DNA from: Pseudomonadota bacterium
GTDB lineage: Bacteria > Desulfobacterota > Desulfarculia > Desulfarculales > Desulfarculaceae
Assembly (NCBI GenBank): GCA_018902755.1
Contig: JAHIQI010000070.1
Span: 1 to 64,000 of the forward strand
Length of the DNA: 64,000 nucleotides
Direction of reading: 5' to 3'
A model generated the notes under the pieces. It saw nothing but the letters and a program-made list of their open reading frames with translations, did no database searches and was not told where the DNA came from. Within the stretch, counting starts at the first letter, position 1. Every line of letters starts with the position of its first letter. Positions 15,777-24,638 of this stretch are shown here, piece after piece. The translations under genes and the position numbers were made by a program.

Positions 15777-15788
15777 GTCATTATTGAC
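15777..15788. promoter_or_regulatory. Candidate operator for the ModE-like regulator
   Basis: GTCATTATTGAC is a perfect inverted repeat (GTCA, TTAT, TGAC) located in the divergent spacer between the regulator and moeA. It overlaps the -35 box of the moeA promoter (15784-15789), which is where a repressor would act. Assignment to this regulator is inferred from position. Confidence 0.4.
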
Positions 15789-15812
15789 ATGGCTTAGGCC
15801 CTTGCACATTAT
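15784..15812 (+). promoter_or_regulatory. Sigma-70-type promoter of moeA
   Basis: A perfect -35 TTGACA (15784-15789) is followed after 17 bases by CATTAT (15807-15812), four of six matches to the -10 consensus. Transcription would start near 15819, giving a 25-base leader before the moeA ATG at 15844. Confidence 0.5.
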
Positions 15813-15843
15813 TTATACCTTTTTACCTATGAGGTCGCCCAGG

Positions 15844-17082
15844 ATGAAAGCCTTTTTTCAGGTGCAAGACGTGGCCACGGTGCACGCCCTGGCCGGGCAG
15901 CTTGCTCCCCTGCCACCTGAAGAGGTGCCCCTGGACTTGGCCCTGGGCCGCGCCCTGGCCATCCCCCTGACCGCGCCTTCGGATCTGCCCGGCTTCACCA
16001 GGGCCACCATGGACGGCTACGCGGTCAGGGCCATGGACACCTTCGGCGCGGGGGAGGTTTCTCCCGGCTACCTGGAAATCGTGGGCGAGGTGCGCATGGG
16101 CCAGGCCCCGGCCTTCAGCGTGGGACCCGGCCAGTGCGCCCGCATCGGCACCGGGGGCATGCTCCCCGCAGGCGCCGACGCGGTGGTGATGGTGGAGCAC
16201 ACCCGCCTGCTGGACGACACCAGCCTGGAGGTAGCCACCTCAGTGGCCCCCGGCGGCAACACCCTGGGCCCCACTGATGACGCGGCCCAGGGGCAGGAGC
16301 TTTTGCCCCAGGGGCAATGCCTGCGCCCCCAGGACCTGGGCCTGCTGGCCGCCCTGGGCCGGGACATGGTGAGCGTGGCCCGCCGCCCCCGGGTGGGCAT
16401 CGTCTCCACCGGCGACGAGGTGGTGCCGGTGAGCGCGGAACCAGCTCCAGGCCAGGTGCGCGACGTGAACACCCACACCCTGGCCGCCCAGGTGTTGCGG
16501 GCGGGTGGCGAGCCCCTCCCTCTTGGCCTGGTGCCGGACAACGCCCAGGCCCTTCGGGAGGCCACGGCCCGCTCCCTGGAAAGCTGCGACCTCACCCTGC
16601 TCTCCGGCGGCTCCTCGGTGGGGGTGCGCGACTTCACCAGCGAGGTGTTCCTCTCCTTCGCTGGGGCCGAGCTTCTGGTACACGGCGTGGCGGTGAGCCC
16701 GGGCAAGCCCTTCCTCTGGGTGCGCACCCCGACGGGCCATCTCCTGGGCCTGCCGGGCCAGGTGGCCTCCTGCCTGGTGGCCTTCTACCTGCTGGTGGAG
16801 CCCATTCTGGAGCGACTCCAGGGCCGCCCGGCCCTGCCCTTCGCCCGCTTCGCCCGGCTGCCCGCGGTGCTCACCCGCAACATCCCCTCAGCCCCGGGCC
16901 GGGAGGAATACCTGCGGGTGGCCCTGAGCCAGGAAAACGGCCAATGGCTGGCCCAGCCCCTGTTCGGCAAGTCGGGCCTACTCACCACCATGATTCAGGG
17001 CCAGGGCCTGGTGCGGGTTCCCAAGGACTGCGAGGGCCTGGACGCCGCCGAGGCGGTGGAAGTCCTGCTGTTCCCCAACTAG
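15844..17082 (+). CDS. moeA: Molybdopterin molybdenumtransferase MoeA
   Basis: Inserts molybdate (or tungstate) into adenylated molybdopterin. The 412-residue length is normal. Visible landmarks are the N-terminal GFTRATMDGYAVRAMD, ARIGTGGMLPAGADAVVMVE, the central SLLSGGSSVG-like segment LTLLSGGSSVGVRDF, the conserved PGKPF, and GLPGQVASCLV. ATG 15844 is chosen over ATG 15829 because GAGG (15831-15834) lies nine bases before it. A second MoeA fused to a binding-protein-like domain follows after ten bases. Placement opposite the tungstate importer suggests use in tungsten cofactor assembly, though metal choice cannot be read from sequence. Confidence 0.92.
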   Translation: MKAFFQVQDVATVHALAGQLAPLPPEEVPLDLALGRALAIPLTAPSDLPGFTRATMDGYAVRAMDTFGAGEVSPGYLEIVGEVRMGQAPAFSVGPGQCARIGTGGMLPAGADAVVMVEHTRLLDDTSLEVATSVAPGGNTLGPTDDAAQGQELLPQGQCLRPQDLGLLAALGRDMVSVARRPRVGIVSTGDEVVPVSAEPAPGQVRDVNTHTLAAQVLRAGGEPLPLGLVPDNAQALREATARSLESCDLTLLSGGSSVGVRDFTSEVFLSFAGAELLVHGVAVSPGKPFLWVRTPTGHLLGLPGQVASCLVAFYLLVEPILERLQGRPALPFARFARLPAVLTRNIPSAPGREEYLRVALSQENGQWLAQPLFGKSGLLTTMIQGQGLVRVPKDCEGLDAAEAVEVLLFPN

Positions 17083-17092
17083 CGGAAGCGAT

Positions 17093-19021
17093 ATGAAGCG
17101 CAACGTCTATCTAAAAATGATGCCCCTGGACCAAGCGCGCGAAAAGTTCCTGTCCTCCATGGACTGGATCGCCTTGGCGGGGACCGAAACCGTGCCCACC
17201 AGCCAGGCCCTGGGCCGGGTCACCGCCAAGGTGGTGCTGGCCCAGTACTCCTCGCCTTCCTACCACGCGGCGGCCATGGACGGCATCGCGGTGAAGGCGA
17301 ACGACACCTACGGGGCCACCCAGGAGCACCCCCTCACCCTGGAGATGGACCGCCAAGCCTTTTGGGTGAACACCGGCAATCCCCTGCCCCAAGGCTGCAA
17401 CGCGGTGATCATGGTGGAGCAGGTGCACCAGCCCCGGGAGGGCTTGGCCGAAATCCGCGCCGCCGCCTTCCCCTGGCAGCACGTGCGCCGGGTGGGCGAG
17501 GACATCGTCAGCCAAGAGCTGATGTTCGGCCACCACCACCGCCTGGTCCCGGCCGACGTGGCCGCCCTGCTCACCAGCGGGGTCTTCGAGGTGGAGGTCC
17601 TGGCCCGGCCCAAGGTTGCCATCATCCCCACCGGTCTGGAACTGGTGGACTGGCGCGAGGCCAAAGAGAAGCAGCCCGGCCCCGGCTCCATCATGGAGAC
17701 CAACAGCCTGTTCTTGGCGGACTTGGTGGCCCAGGCCGGGGGCGAGCCACTAGTCATGGAGCGGGTCACCGATGACTTCGAGGCCATCAAGCAGGCGGTG
17801 GCCGAGGCCCTGGCCACAGAGGCCCACATGGTCATGCTCAACGCCGGGGCCTCGGCGGGCAGCAAGGACTACAGCGCCCACGTCATAAACGACCTTGGCG
17901 AGGTGCTGGTGCACGGCGTCACGGTGATGCCCGGCAAGCCCTCCATTTTGGGTCGAGCCCAGGGCAAGCCGGTGGTGGGCAGCCCCGGCTACCCGGTGTC
18001 CGCCTGGGTGTGCTTCGATCAGTTCATCGCCCCGGCCCTGGCGGCCATGCAGGGCCAGCCCGCGCCGCAGCGGGAAACCGTGGAGGTGGTGCCCGCCCGC
18101 CGCCTGGCCAGCAAGTTGGGGCGCGAGGAATTTCTGCGGGTGCACCTGGGCCGGGTAGGCAGCCAGGTAGTGGCCACCCCCCTCAAGCGCGGGGCCGGGG
18201 CCATCACCTCCCTGACCAGGGCCGACGGCCTGCTGCGCATTCCGGCGGACAGCGAGGGCCTGGAAGAAGGCCAGCCCGCCGTGGCCGAACTGCTGGGGCC
18301 GCGCAACCGGGTGGAGCACACCCTGGTGGTGGTGGGCAGCCACGACGTTACCCTCGACCTCTTGGGCGACCACCTCAAGCGCTTGGACCCCAAGCTGCAC
18401 CTCAGCTCGTCGCACCTGGGCTCCCTGGCCGGGATCATGGCCATCAAGGGCGGCCGCTGCCATTTGGGCGGCACCCACCTGCTGGACCCCGCCACCGGCG
18501 ACTACAACGTCAGCTATCTGAAGCGCTACCTCAAGGAAGTCCCGGTGCGCCTGGTTACCCTGGCCATGCGCCAGCAGGGACTGATGGTCAAAGCGGGCAA
18601 CCCCAAGGGCGTCGAGACCCTGGCCGACCTGGGCCGGGAGGATGTGGTGCTGGTGAACCGCCAGGCGGGCAGCGGCACTAGAGTGCTGTTGGACTATCAC
18701 CTGAAAAAGCTGGGACTGGACCCGGCGGAGATTCGCGGCTACGACCAGGAGGAGTACACCCACATGGCCGTGGCGGTGCAGGTGTTGGCCGGAGGGGCCG
18801 ACGTGGGCCTGGGCATCCTGGCCGCGGCCAAGGCCCTGGGCCTGGAGTTCATCCCGGTGATGGAGGAGCGCTACGACCTGTGCATCCCCATGGAGCATTG
18901 GGACGACCCCAGGGTGGCCGCCCTGCGCCAGGTGCTGGCCAGCCCCCGGTTCCGCGAGCAGGTCAGCGCCCTGGGCGGATACGACGTCAGCCCCATGGGC
19001 ACCATCGCCTGGGAGGGCTAA
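17093..19021 (+). CDS. MoeA fused to a periplasmic-binding-protein-like domain
   Basis: This 642-residue protein has a MoeA-like region (1-405: MDGIAVKANDTYG, GNPLPQGCNAVIMVE, NAGASAGSKDYSA, PGKPSILG) and a C-terminal region (about 415-642) of the LysR-effector/PBP type, with HDVTLDLLGDHLK, VNRQAGSGTRVLLDY and GGADVGLGI. Such fusions are known in anaerobes and archaea, usually alongside a normal MoeA. The binding domain has no signal peptide, so it acts in the cytoplasm, perhaps holding molybdate or tungstate for insertion. It is in an operon with moeA and meets the FmdE gene tail to tail with no base between the stops. Confidence 0.9.
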   Translation: MKRNVYLKMMPLDQAREKFLSSMDWIALAGTETVPTSQALGRVTAKVVLAQYSSPSYHAAAMDGIAVKANDTYGATQEHPLTLEMDRQAFWVNTGNPLPQGCNAVIMVEQVHQPREGLAEIRAAAFPWQHVRRVGEDIVSQELMFGHHHRLVPADVAALLTSGVFEVEVLARPKVAIIPTGLELVDWREAKEKQPGPGSIMETNSLFLADLVAQAGGEPLVMERVTDDFEAIKQAVAEALATEAHMVMLNAGASAGSKDYSAHVINDLGEVLVHGVTVMPGKPSILGRAQGKPVVGSPGYPVSAWVCFDQFIAPALAAMQGQPAPQRETVEVVPARRLASKLGREEFLRVHLGRVGSQVVATPLKRGAGAITSLTRADGLLRIPADSEGLEEGQPAVAELLGPRNRVEHTLVVVGSHDVTLDLLGDHLKRLDPKLHLSSSHLGSLAGIMAIKGGRCHLGGTHLLDPATGDYNVSYLKRYLKEVPVRLVTLAMRQQGLMVKAGNPKGVETLADLGREDVVLVNRQAGSGTRVLLDYHLKKLGLDPAEIRGYDQEEYTHMAVAVQVLAGGADVGLGILAAAKALGLEFIPVMEERYDLCIPMEHWDDPRVAALRQVLASPRFREQVSALGGYDVSPMGTIAWEG

Positions 19022-19597
19022 CTAGGAATAGTAGGCCTGGCCGGCGCAGGCCGGGCACAACCCGCCTTGGCGACTGGGGTAGTACTCGCCGCAGGAGGGG
19101 CAGGCCATGGTGGGCACGTGGGCCGAGTCCTTGAGGGGGGCCTTCATAGTGACCGCCCTGGAGCGCACCAGGCCGTGGCCGCCAGCCATGATCTCCTCGA
19201 CCACCCGAATCTTTTCCACCTTCTCGCCTTCGGCGCGGCGCAGGTACCAGTCGGCCACCAGGGGAAAGGCCTCGATGCCCTCGGCGCTCATCCAGGCCCT
19301 GGCCCCTTGCAGGGTCATGCGGTCGTACATGGTCAGGGCAAACTTGCCCCAGTCCAGCACCTGCAAAAAACCGTTGCCCAGGGTGCAGGGGGTCAGCGCC
19401 TGCACCGAGTCGGGCAGGCATACCACCGTCTCCACCACCACGTTGATATAGGGGGTCTCGCCCAGGATATTCCAGGCCGCGTCCACCAGGAAGCCGCCCA
19501 TCACCGTGCCGGGGGAGATGTGCCCGTGAAACTCCTCCAGCTTGATAAGGTAGTCTTGCCGGGATATGCCGCAAATTTGATCAGGCAAAGCGCTCAT
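19022..19597 (-). CDS. FmdE family protein with C-terminal zinc ribbon
   Basis: The product is 191 residues. The N-terminal half has the FmdE core (LEEFHGHISPGTVMGGFLVD, including the conserved FHGH). The C-terminus carries CPSC and CPAC, a zinc-ribbon pattern. FmdE proteins occur beside formylmethanofuran or formate dehydrogenases and other molybdenum/tungsten enzymes; their biochemical role is not settled. The ATG at 19597 is preceded by AGAGG about ten bases away; the long upstream frame is a shadow of fdhD. It follows fdhD by 68 bases, so it is probably co-transcribed. Confidence 0.85.
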   Translation of the reverse strand: MSALPDQICGISRQDYLIKLEEFHGHISPGTVMGGFLVDAAWNILGETPYINVVVETVVCLPDSVQALTPCTLGNGFLQVLDWGKFALTMYDRMTLQGARAWMSAEGIEAFPLVADWYLRRAEGEKVEKIRVVEEIMAGGHGLVRSRAVTMKAPLKDSAHVPTMACPSCGEYYPSRQGGLCPACAGQAYYS

Positions 19598-19665
19598 GAA
19601 CAAGGACCTCTCTAAAAGGAGCACAGCGGCGTTAAGCTTAGCATGATTCCGGCCACCAGCCAGCC

Positions 19666-20517
19666 CTAGGCGGATTGCAGTGGCTCGCCCCGGCGCAGCA
19701 CCCGTTGGGAATGGCAGTAGACCGTGGCCCGGCCCTGGCGCATGAAGCCCACCAGGGTCACCCCGGCCTGGTGGCAGATCTGGCGGCCCAGGGAGGTTGC
19801 GGCCGACACCGAGCAGACCACCGGCACCCCGGCCCTGGCCGCCTTGAGGGCCATCTCCAGGCTGATGCGCCCGGACACGGTGCATACGCATTGGCCCAGG
19901 TCGCGGCCCTGACCCAGGGCCATGCCCAGGGATTTGTCCATGGCGTTGTGACGGCCCACGTCCTCGGCCAGGTGCAAAAGCTCGCCCTGGGCGGTGCCCA
20001 GGGCCACGGCGTGGGCCGCGCCGGTGCGGCGGTATATCTCCTGCCCCGCCTCCATGGTCTTGAACAGTTTTTGAATGGCCTCCAGTTCCACGGTCAGGGA
20101 CGACTCCACCGGGCTTATGCCACCGCCCAGGTCGCGGAAGGACTCCAGGCCGCACAGGCCGCAGGAGGTGGCCGCCGGAGCCGAGCGCCGGGCGCGGGCC
20201 CGCCGGGCCAGATCGGGCGGCAGGGAAACGTCGGCCCAAAACACCGGCCCCACGCCGGGCAACTCGCCCTGGCCCAGGCTTATGCCCAGCGCCTGATGGG
20301 GATCGCTTACGATGCCCTCGGTGACGCAAAAGCCCAGGGCCAGATGCTCCAAATTGGCGGGGGTGGCCATGAGCAGCACATAGGAGCGTCCGCCCAGGCG
20401 TATCTCGCAGGGCGCCTCCACGGCCAATTCCTCGTTGCTCACGCGCACCTGGTTCGCTTCCACCCTTAGGCCTTGCAGACGGCTCACCACGGTTGGTTGG
20501 TCAGGTTGTTTAGGCAA
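19666..20517 (-). CDS. fdhD: Formate dehydrogenase accessory sulfurtransferase FdhD
   Basis: FdhD passes sulfur from a cysteine desulfurase to the Mo/W-bis-MGD cofactor, which activates formate dehydrogenases. The 283-residue length is normal. The redox-active pair is visible in SCGLCGLESF (about residues 118-127), and VGRHNAMDKSLG and GRISLEMALKAA are family landmarks. No formate dehydrogenase lies in the window, so it must serve enzymes elsewhere. Gene order on this strand is cyclic-nucleotide-type sensor, fdhD, FmdE. Confidence 0.93.
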   Translation of the reverse strand: MPKQPDQPTVVSRLQGLRVEANQVRVSNEELAVEAPCEIRLGGRSYVLLMATPANLEHLALGFCVTEGIVSDPHQALGISLGQGELPGVGPVFWADVSLPPDLARRARARRSAPAATSCGLCGLESFRDLGGGISPVESSLTVELEAIQKLFKTMEAGQEIYRRTGAAHAVALGTAQGELLHLAEDVGRHNAMDKSLGMALGQGRDLGQCVCTVSGRISLEMALKAARAGVPVVCSVSAATSLGRQICHQAGVTLVGFMRQGRATVYCHSQRVLRRGEPLQSA

Positions 20518-20547
20518 GCTGGTCCTTTCCTGGCGGCGCGGCGGAGG

Positions 20548-21030
20548 TCACCACTTATGCACTTGGTCAAAGCCTTGCCTGCGGGCCAGCTCATCCTGCA
20601 CCGCGTGAAAACGCTGGCCGATAATCCCGGCTAGGTTGCGCATGAAAATGTAGCCTATGTGGTGGTTCTGATCAAACAAGTCCCAAAGGTCGTCGCGCCG
20701 CAGGCGGACGAAGCGGCAAACCGGCGAGGCGCAGTAGCCGCTTAGGGTGTAGTGGTGGGGCGGCACCATGGCCGACCAGCCCCAGGAGCCACCAGGCTCC
20801 ACCGCCGACAGGGCCTGGTCGCTGCTGCTCTCGCCACGGGGCAACTCGTAGCGCAACTCCACCATCCCCTCCTTCAGCAGGAAAAATTCCTGTGCCTCCC
20901 GGCCTTCCACGCACAGGCGCTCATCCTGCTGCCCCTGTCCTGCCTGGCAACAGCCGCGCAGCTTCACTATTTCCGAAACGCCCAGTCCCTGGAGCACGTC
21001 CACCTTGCTGAGGAATTCCAGATCTTCCAC
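20548..21030 (-). CDS. Cyclic-nucleotide-binding-fold sensor protein without DNA-binding domain
   Basis: The proposed product is 160 residues (VEDLEFLSKVDVLQGL onwards), matching a single cNMP-binding beta-barrel as in the Crp/Fnr family: EFFLLKEGMVELRYELP, then GGSWGWSAMVPPHHYT and CRFVRLRRDDLWDLF. There is no helix-turn-helix after it. I chose GTG 21030 because GGGAGG sits five bases upstream; the frame is open to 21315, but that part overlaps the LigD-type gene. A lone domain like this could sense a small ligand and bind a partner. It precedes fdhD by 30 bases. Confidence 0.7.
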   Translation of the reverse strand: MEDLEFLSKVDVLQGLGVSEIVKLRGCCQAGQGQQDERLCVEGREAQEFFLLKEGMVELRYELPRGESSSDQALSAVEPGGSWGWSAMVPPHHYTLSGYCASPVCRFVRLRRDDLWDLFDQNHHIGYIFMRNLAGIIGQRFHAVQDELARRQGFDQVHKW

Positions 21031-21155
21031 GGCCACCTCCCGAATGGGTTGATAGCTCCATGGTAAACAATAGCGGTTCCCTAGGAGAACCCTTTTCCTC
21101 CGAAGTAAGCCAATCCGGGACCGGCCAATGAATATGCGGTGGGACAGGCGGTTGT

Positions 21156-22067
21156 CTAGCTGACCAGATTTTGCAGATTCCTGCGGGCCTGGGCCAGGGA
21201 GCGGCCGTGGCGCCCCATGCCCTGCCAGGGGTCGGGCTGCTGGTCCAATCGCTCCAGGATATTGCCCAGGTGGTAGCTCTGGGGTCCCAGGCCCGAGGCG
21301 GTGAGCTCGCTCCACTCCAGGGGGGTGGCCACCGGCGCGCCGGGCAGGGCCCGCACCGCGTAGGGAGCCACCGAGGTCTGGCCGTAGCCGTTGCGGGCCA
21401 CGTCCAGGTAAAGCCGCCCGCCGCGTTTGGCCACCCGTTGTTCGGTGGTCAAGAGATCGGGATGCTCCGCGGCCAGGCGCTGGGCCACTTCCTGGGCGAA
21501 GGAGCGCACCTGGTCGAAACCCTCCCTGCGCAGCAGGGGGGCCACCACGTGCAGGCCCCGCGAGCCGGTAGTCATCACATAGGGCCTGAGCCCGGTGCGC
21601 CCCAGCAGGTTGCGCAGCATGCCCGCCGTCTGGATCACCTGGGGAAAGTCCGAGTCGCCTTCCGCCGGGTCCAGGTCGAAGATCACCCGGTCGGGCAAGT
21701 TGGGCCGGTCGGCCCGGCTCAGCCAGGGGTGCAGGGTGATACAGGCCAAATCCACCAGATAGAGCAAGGTGGAGCGGTTGTTGGCCATCACCTGCTTGAT
21801 GAAGCCGCCTTCCTTTTTCTTGAGGCGGACCCGGGGCACCCAGGCGGGGAAAAAATCCGGCGCGTCTTTTTGGTAGAAGCCTTGTGACCCGATCCCATCG
21901 GGAAAACGCTGGGCCATCAGGGGACGGTCCCGCAGGTGGGGCAGAATGGTCGGGGAGGCTTGCTGGTAATACTCCGCCAAGTCGCCCTTGGTGAATCCCT
22001 GCTCCGGAAACATGACCTTGTCCGGGTGGGACAACTCCAAGTTCTGCGGGACGCTTTTACCGGTCAT
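21156..22067 (-). CDS. Stand-alone LigD-type DNA polymerase/primase domain
   Basis: The 303-residue protein matches the polymerase domain of bacterial NHEJ ligase D, an archaeo-eukaryotic-primase fold enzyme that fills in ends and prefers ribonucleotides. The catalytic aspartates are D131 and D133 in FDLDPAEGD, and the SRGLHVV segment (about 169-175) carries the active-site histidine. The nuclease and ligase domains of full LigD are absent, and no Ku or ligase gene is in the window. ATG 22067 is supported by GGAGGGG. It is a single gene. Confidence 0.88.
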   Translation of the reverse strand: MTGKSVPQNLELSHPDKVMFPEQGFTKGDLAEYYQQASPTILPHLRDRPLMAQRFPDGIGSQGFYQKDAPDFFPAWVPRVRLKKKEGGFIKQVMANNRSTLLYLVDLACITLHPWLSRADRPNLPDRVIFDLDPAEGDSDFPQVIQTAGMLRNLLGRTGLRPYVMTTGSRGLHVVAPLLRREGFDQVRSFAQEVAQRLAAEHPDLLTTEQRVAKRGGRLYLDVARNGYGQTSVAPYAVRALPGAPVATPLEWSELTASGLGPQSYHLGNILERLDQQPDPWQGMGRHGRSLAQARRNLQNLVS

Positions 22068-22369
22068 GGTGGTCCCCTCCCTCTGCCGAAACCTTGCCCG
22101 CCATCGCTTGCAAAAGCCCTCCAATGATTTGAAATACCGCGCTGGAGCAGGGCTTCAGCTTAACATTCTTTGCCCTTGCTTTTAACCCCCACTTATCAGG
22201 GAATTGCCTAGCAAACAGCTCGGCCATGGCTCGCAATCTCAAGCACGTACGGACCCAAGGCCCTACCACGGGATAGTCATGAGCCTGGATGCGCTTGGGG
22301 CTGGGTTGCGTGCAGAATACGCGGGGATGGGGGCGGCCGGAGGCCATCGCCGCCCACCGGCCGGGCAGG

Positions 22370-22663
22370 CTACTCCATCTCGCCGGCGGCGTTGATCTGG
22401 TCCGGGCCTTCGACCTCTTCCCACAGGAAGGCCAGCTCATCCTCGGTCAGAGGCTCGGCCCTGGGGCGGATTCGATTGCGGCAAATGGCCGCAAACAAGG
22501 ACATTACCCGATGGGAATCCATTTCCTGGATCTCGGGCCAATCGGAACGCACCTCGTATTGATAAGGGCATCCCTGGCAATGAAAATCGCTTACCTTTTG
22601 GGCCACAGCCTCGCTAAGGCAAGAATCGTAATTCGGGCAGGCAAAATTTCTCTTGGAAAGCAT
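22370..22663 (-). CDS. Small Cys-motif hypothetical protein
   Basis: The product is 97 residues from ATG 22663 (MLSKRNFACPNYD), with an upstream alternative at 22681. Four cysteines are arranged C9-x5-C15-x13-C29-x2-C32, probably binding zinc or a cluster. The C-terminal half is acidic and helical. I recall similar short proteins in other deltaproteobacteria without known function. It stands alone, with 300 bases to the LigD-type gene. Confidence 0.6.
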   Translation of the reverse strand: MLSKRNFACPNYDSCLSEAVAQKVSDFHCQGCPYQYEVRSDWPEIQEMDSHRVMSLFAAICRNRIRPRAEPLTEDELAFLWEEVEGPDQINAAGEME

Positions 22664-23171
22664 ACGGTGTCTGGTCCTCAACCAATCTCGGCTCCAGCCG
22701 TAAAATGAAAGCCCACTTTCCGCGGCCCGGGCAGTGGCACGGCTGTTAAACCCCCAGATATCCTAACTATGGGGCAGTTGGGCTCCATCCTGGGGTGATG
22801 ACCCGTTTTAATTATTGTGGGACCTGCGCGCCTGTTTTCAAATGAAAACTTTATGACAAATCGCATTATGTGAAAATTTTATGAGTCCCCTGGGGCATGT
22901 GCTTTCGGGAGGGGCGATCAACGGCCAGGCCAAACCGACCCCACGGCCCGATTCAAGCTGAAGCTTAACCAGATGGGCAGTCTGTTCGTCAATTCCCAAG
23001 CAACGCCCAAGGGTTTTGAGCTAGCCGGCAGGCCCGTATCTTTCCAAGCCCGGACCAAGCGAGGGCCGTCCACTTTATCAGTGGGCGGCCCTTTTGCGTA
23101 AAGCGGGACTCCGGCTTGCCATGGCCCTCGCCCGGCGACCGTTGGCGGCGCAGGCCGGAGGCTTTTAAAGG
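22664..23171. other. Intergenic region, 508 bp
   Basis: No convincing gene. A possible 62-codon minus-strand frame at 22678-22866 has composition unlike a protein gene. The region becomes AT-rich around 22790-22890 (possible promoter zone), and a plus-strand terminator lies at 23063-23096 with no plus-strand gene before it. Confidence 0.5.
23063..23096 (+). terminator. Orphan plus-strand rho-independent terminator
   Basis: GGGCCGTCCACT pairs with AGTGGGCGGCCC (one mismatch) around the loop TTATC, followed by TTTT. It has no T-run on the minus strand, so it points rightward, yet no plus-strand gene precedes it. It may end an unrecognised small RNA between about 22880 and 23060. Confidence 0.55.
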
Positions 23172-24437
23172 CTAGTGGGAGAACAGGCCGAAAGGCAGGT
23201 TGCCCTCCTGGTCAAAGGGCATATCCGCCAGTTCGCCTTCCACGGAGATGTTGTCCATGGCCTCGGCCTCCTCGACCAGGGCTTGGGACACGAACATGCG
23301 GTCCAACTCCAAGGTGTTTTTGATCCACACCACCCTGGCCTCGCTGGGTTCATCGACGCCCACGGTGTGCAGGGCGTCGGTTACCGCGGCTTGGTCGTCG
23401 TCGTAGGCCAAGGGGATACGGCCCTTTTCCGGCACCGAGGCGGTGATGCAGTTCACCCTGGTCTTGTGCAGGTCGATTTTTTCCACCAGGCGGCGCACCG
23501 TGAAGTCGGCGGTGCCCACCCCCAGGGCGTTGCCCTCGCTCTCCGGGGTCAGGTCGCGCACGATGATGCGCTTGAAATGGCGCTCGGTGGGCTCCGGGGT
23601 CACTTGGTTCATGACCCGGCCGGTCACGTTGGAGTCCATGCCGCTGCCGCTGACGTTCTTGCCCATCTCGTCCACGATGAGCAGGTCCACCTGCTTGAAG
23701 GGCACCCGGCCCATGAGGTGGCGGGCCTTTTCCAGCATCTCGGCGTCGGTCTTCATGAATTCCCGGGGGCCGCAAACCTGAAGATATGCCGTCCGTTCGA
23801 AGTGGTTTTCCACCAGGGCTACCCCGCAGATAACCGGCACCTCGCCCATGACCACCCCGGCGATCTCCCGAACCACCTGCTCGAAACCGTGCTGGTAGAA
23901 CTGGCTATGGGCAAGTTTGGCCCCCTCATGCTTGCCCATGCCGATGGTGAGCATCTTGCACAGGCCGCTTTCCACGATGCCCCGGAAGCTGGTGTGGGGC
24001 TTCACCCGGTTCACCACCACCACGTGGTCCGCCCGCACGAAGTCGCGGCCGATGACCACCGGGTGGCCGAAGCTGGTTTCCCCGATGGTTTCGGTGGCCA
24101 TGGAGGACCTGACCGGAGCGCCGATGGTTTCCTGAGTGATGCCCAGGTGCGCCAGCATGTCTTCCTGGCCCTGGTCGGTGGCTCCGCCGTGGCTGCCCAT
24201 GGCCGGGGCCACGAAAGGCTCGGCCCCCAGTTCCTTGAAATAGGCCGCCACCGCGGCGATGGCCGCCGCCATGTCGGTGACCCCCCTGCTGCCGGCGGTG
24301 ATGGCCACCGTCTGCCCGGGTTTCACCTTGGCCGCCAGGTTGAGGGCCTCCAGGCCGCGGCGAACCTCGAAAGGCACATCCACGGCCTCGGGACCCGGGA
24401 TGTGGTTCTTCACCATTACTATCTTGGGAAAATTCAT
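23172..24437 (-). CDS. LarA-like (DUF2088, lactate racemase domain) protein
   Basis: This 421-residue protein is of the lactate racemase family fold. The N-terminal region has VAITAGSRGVTD and MGSHGGATDQGQ, hallmark segments of this family, with GMGKHEGA and NRVKPHTSF further on. True LarA carries a nickel-pincer nucleotide cofactor; many LarA-like proteins act on other hydroxy acids or are uncharacterised. No larBCE maturation genes are near. It lies 201 bases downstream of the aldehyde oxidoreductase on the same strand and could process a hydroxy-acid product of that pathway, which is inference only. Confidence 0.78.
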   Translation of the reverse strand: MNFPKIVMVKNHIPGPEAVDVPFEVRRGLEALNLAAKVKPGQTVAITAGSRGVTDMAAAIAAVAAYFKELGAEPFVAPAMGSHGGATDQGQEDMLAHLGITQETIGAPVRSSMATETIGETSFGHPVVIGRDFVRADHVVVVNRVKPHTSFRGIVESGLCKMLTIGMGKHEGAKLAHSQFYQHGFEQVVREIAGVVMGEVPVICGVALVENHFERTAYLQVCGPREFMKTDAEMLEKARHLMGRVPFKQVDLLIVDEMGKNVSGSGMDSNVTGRVMNQVTPEPTERHFKRIIVRDLTPESEGNALGVGTADFTVRRLVEKIDLHKTRVNCITASVPEKGRIPLAYDDDQAAVTDALHTVGVDEPSEARVVWIKNTLELDRMFVSQALVEEAEAMDNISVEGELADMPFDQEGNLPFGLFSH

Positions 24438-24638
24438 TATTCAGACCTTGCCTCGCATGCCCCTCGGGCTGCGTTCCTGGGGCGGCTTCTACCGCCTGCT
24501 GTATTCAATCGAACTTGCGGCCGTTGAATCAACCTATCTTTCGGCAGGGCAGTTTAAAACATCGCCGGGGCGCGGTGCAAAGGGTCCTCCGGCGCGGCGT
24601 TCCCGCCACGCCGAAGGCCCGTGCCGCCGCGTATCCGT

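Noticed and set aside
19598..20329. N-terminal extension of the FmdE gene
   Set aside because: It is the shadow of fdhD on the same strand in another frame; the ATG at 19597 gives the normal FmdE length.
22727..22750. Possible sigma-54 promoter (TGGCACGGCTGTTAA)
   Set aside because: The essential GC of the -12 element is missing and no gene follows.
22678..22866. Minus-strand frame of 62 codons
   Set aside because: Composition not protein-like and it spans a probable promoter zone.
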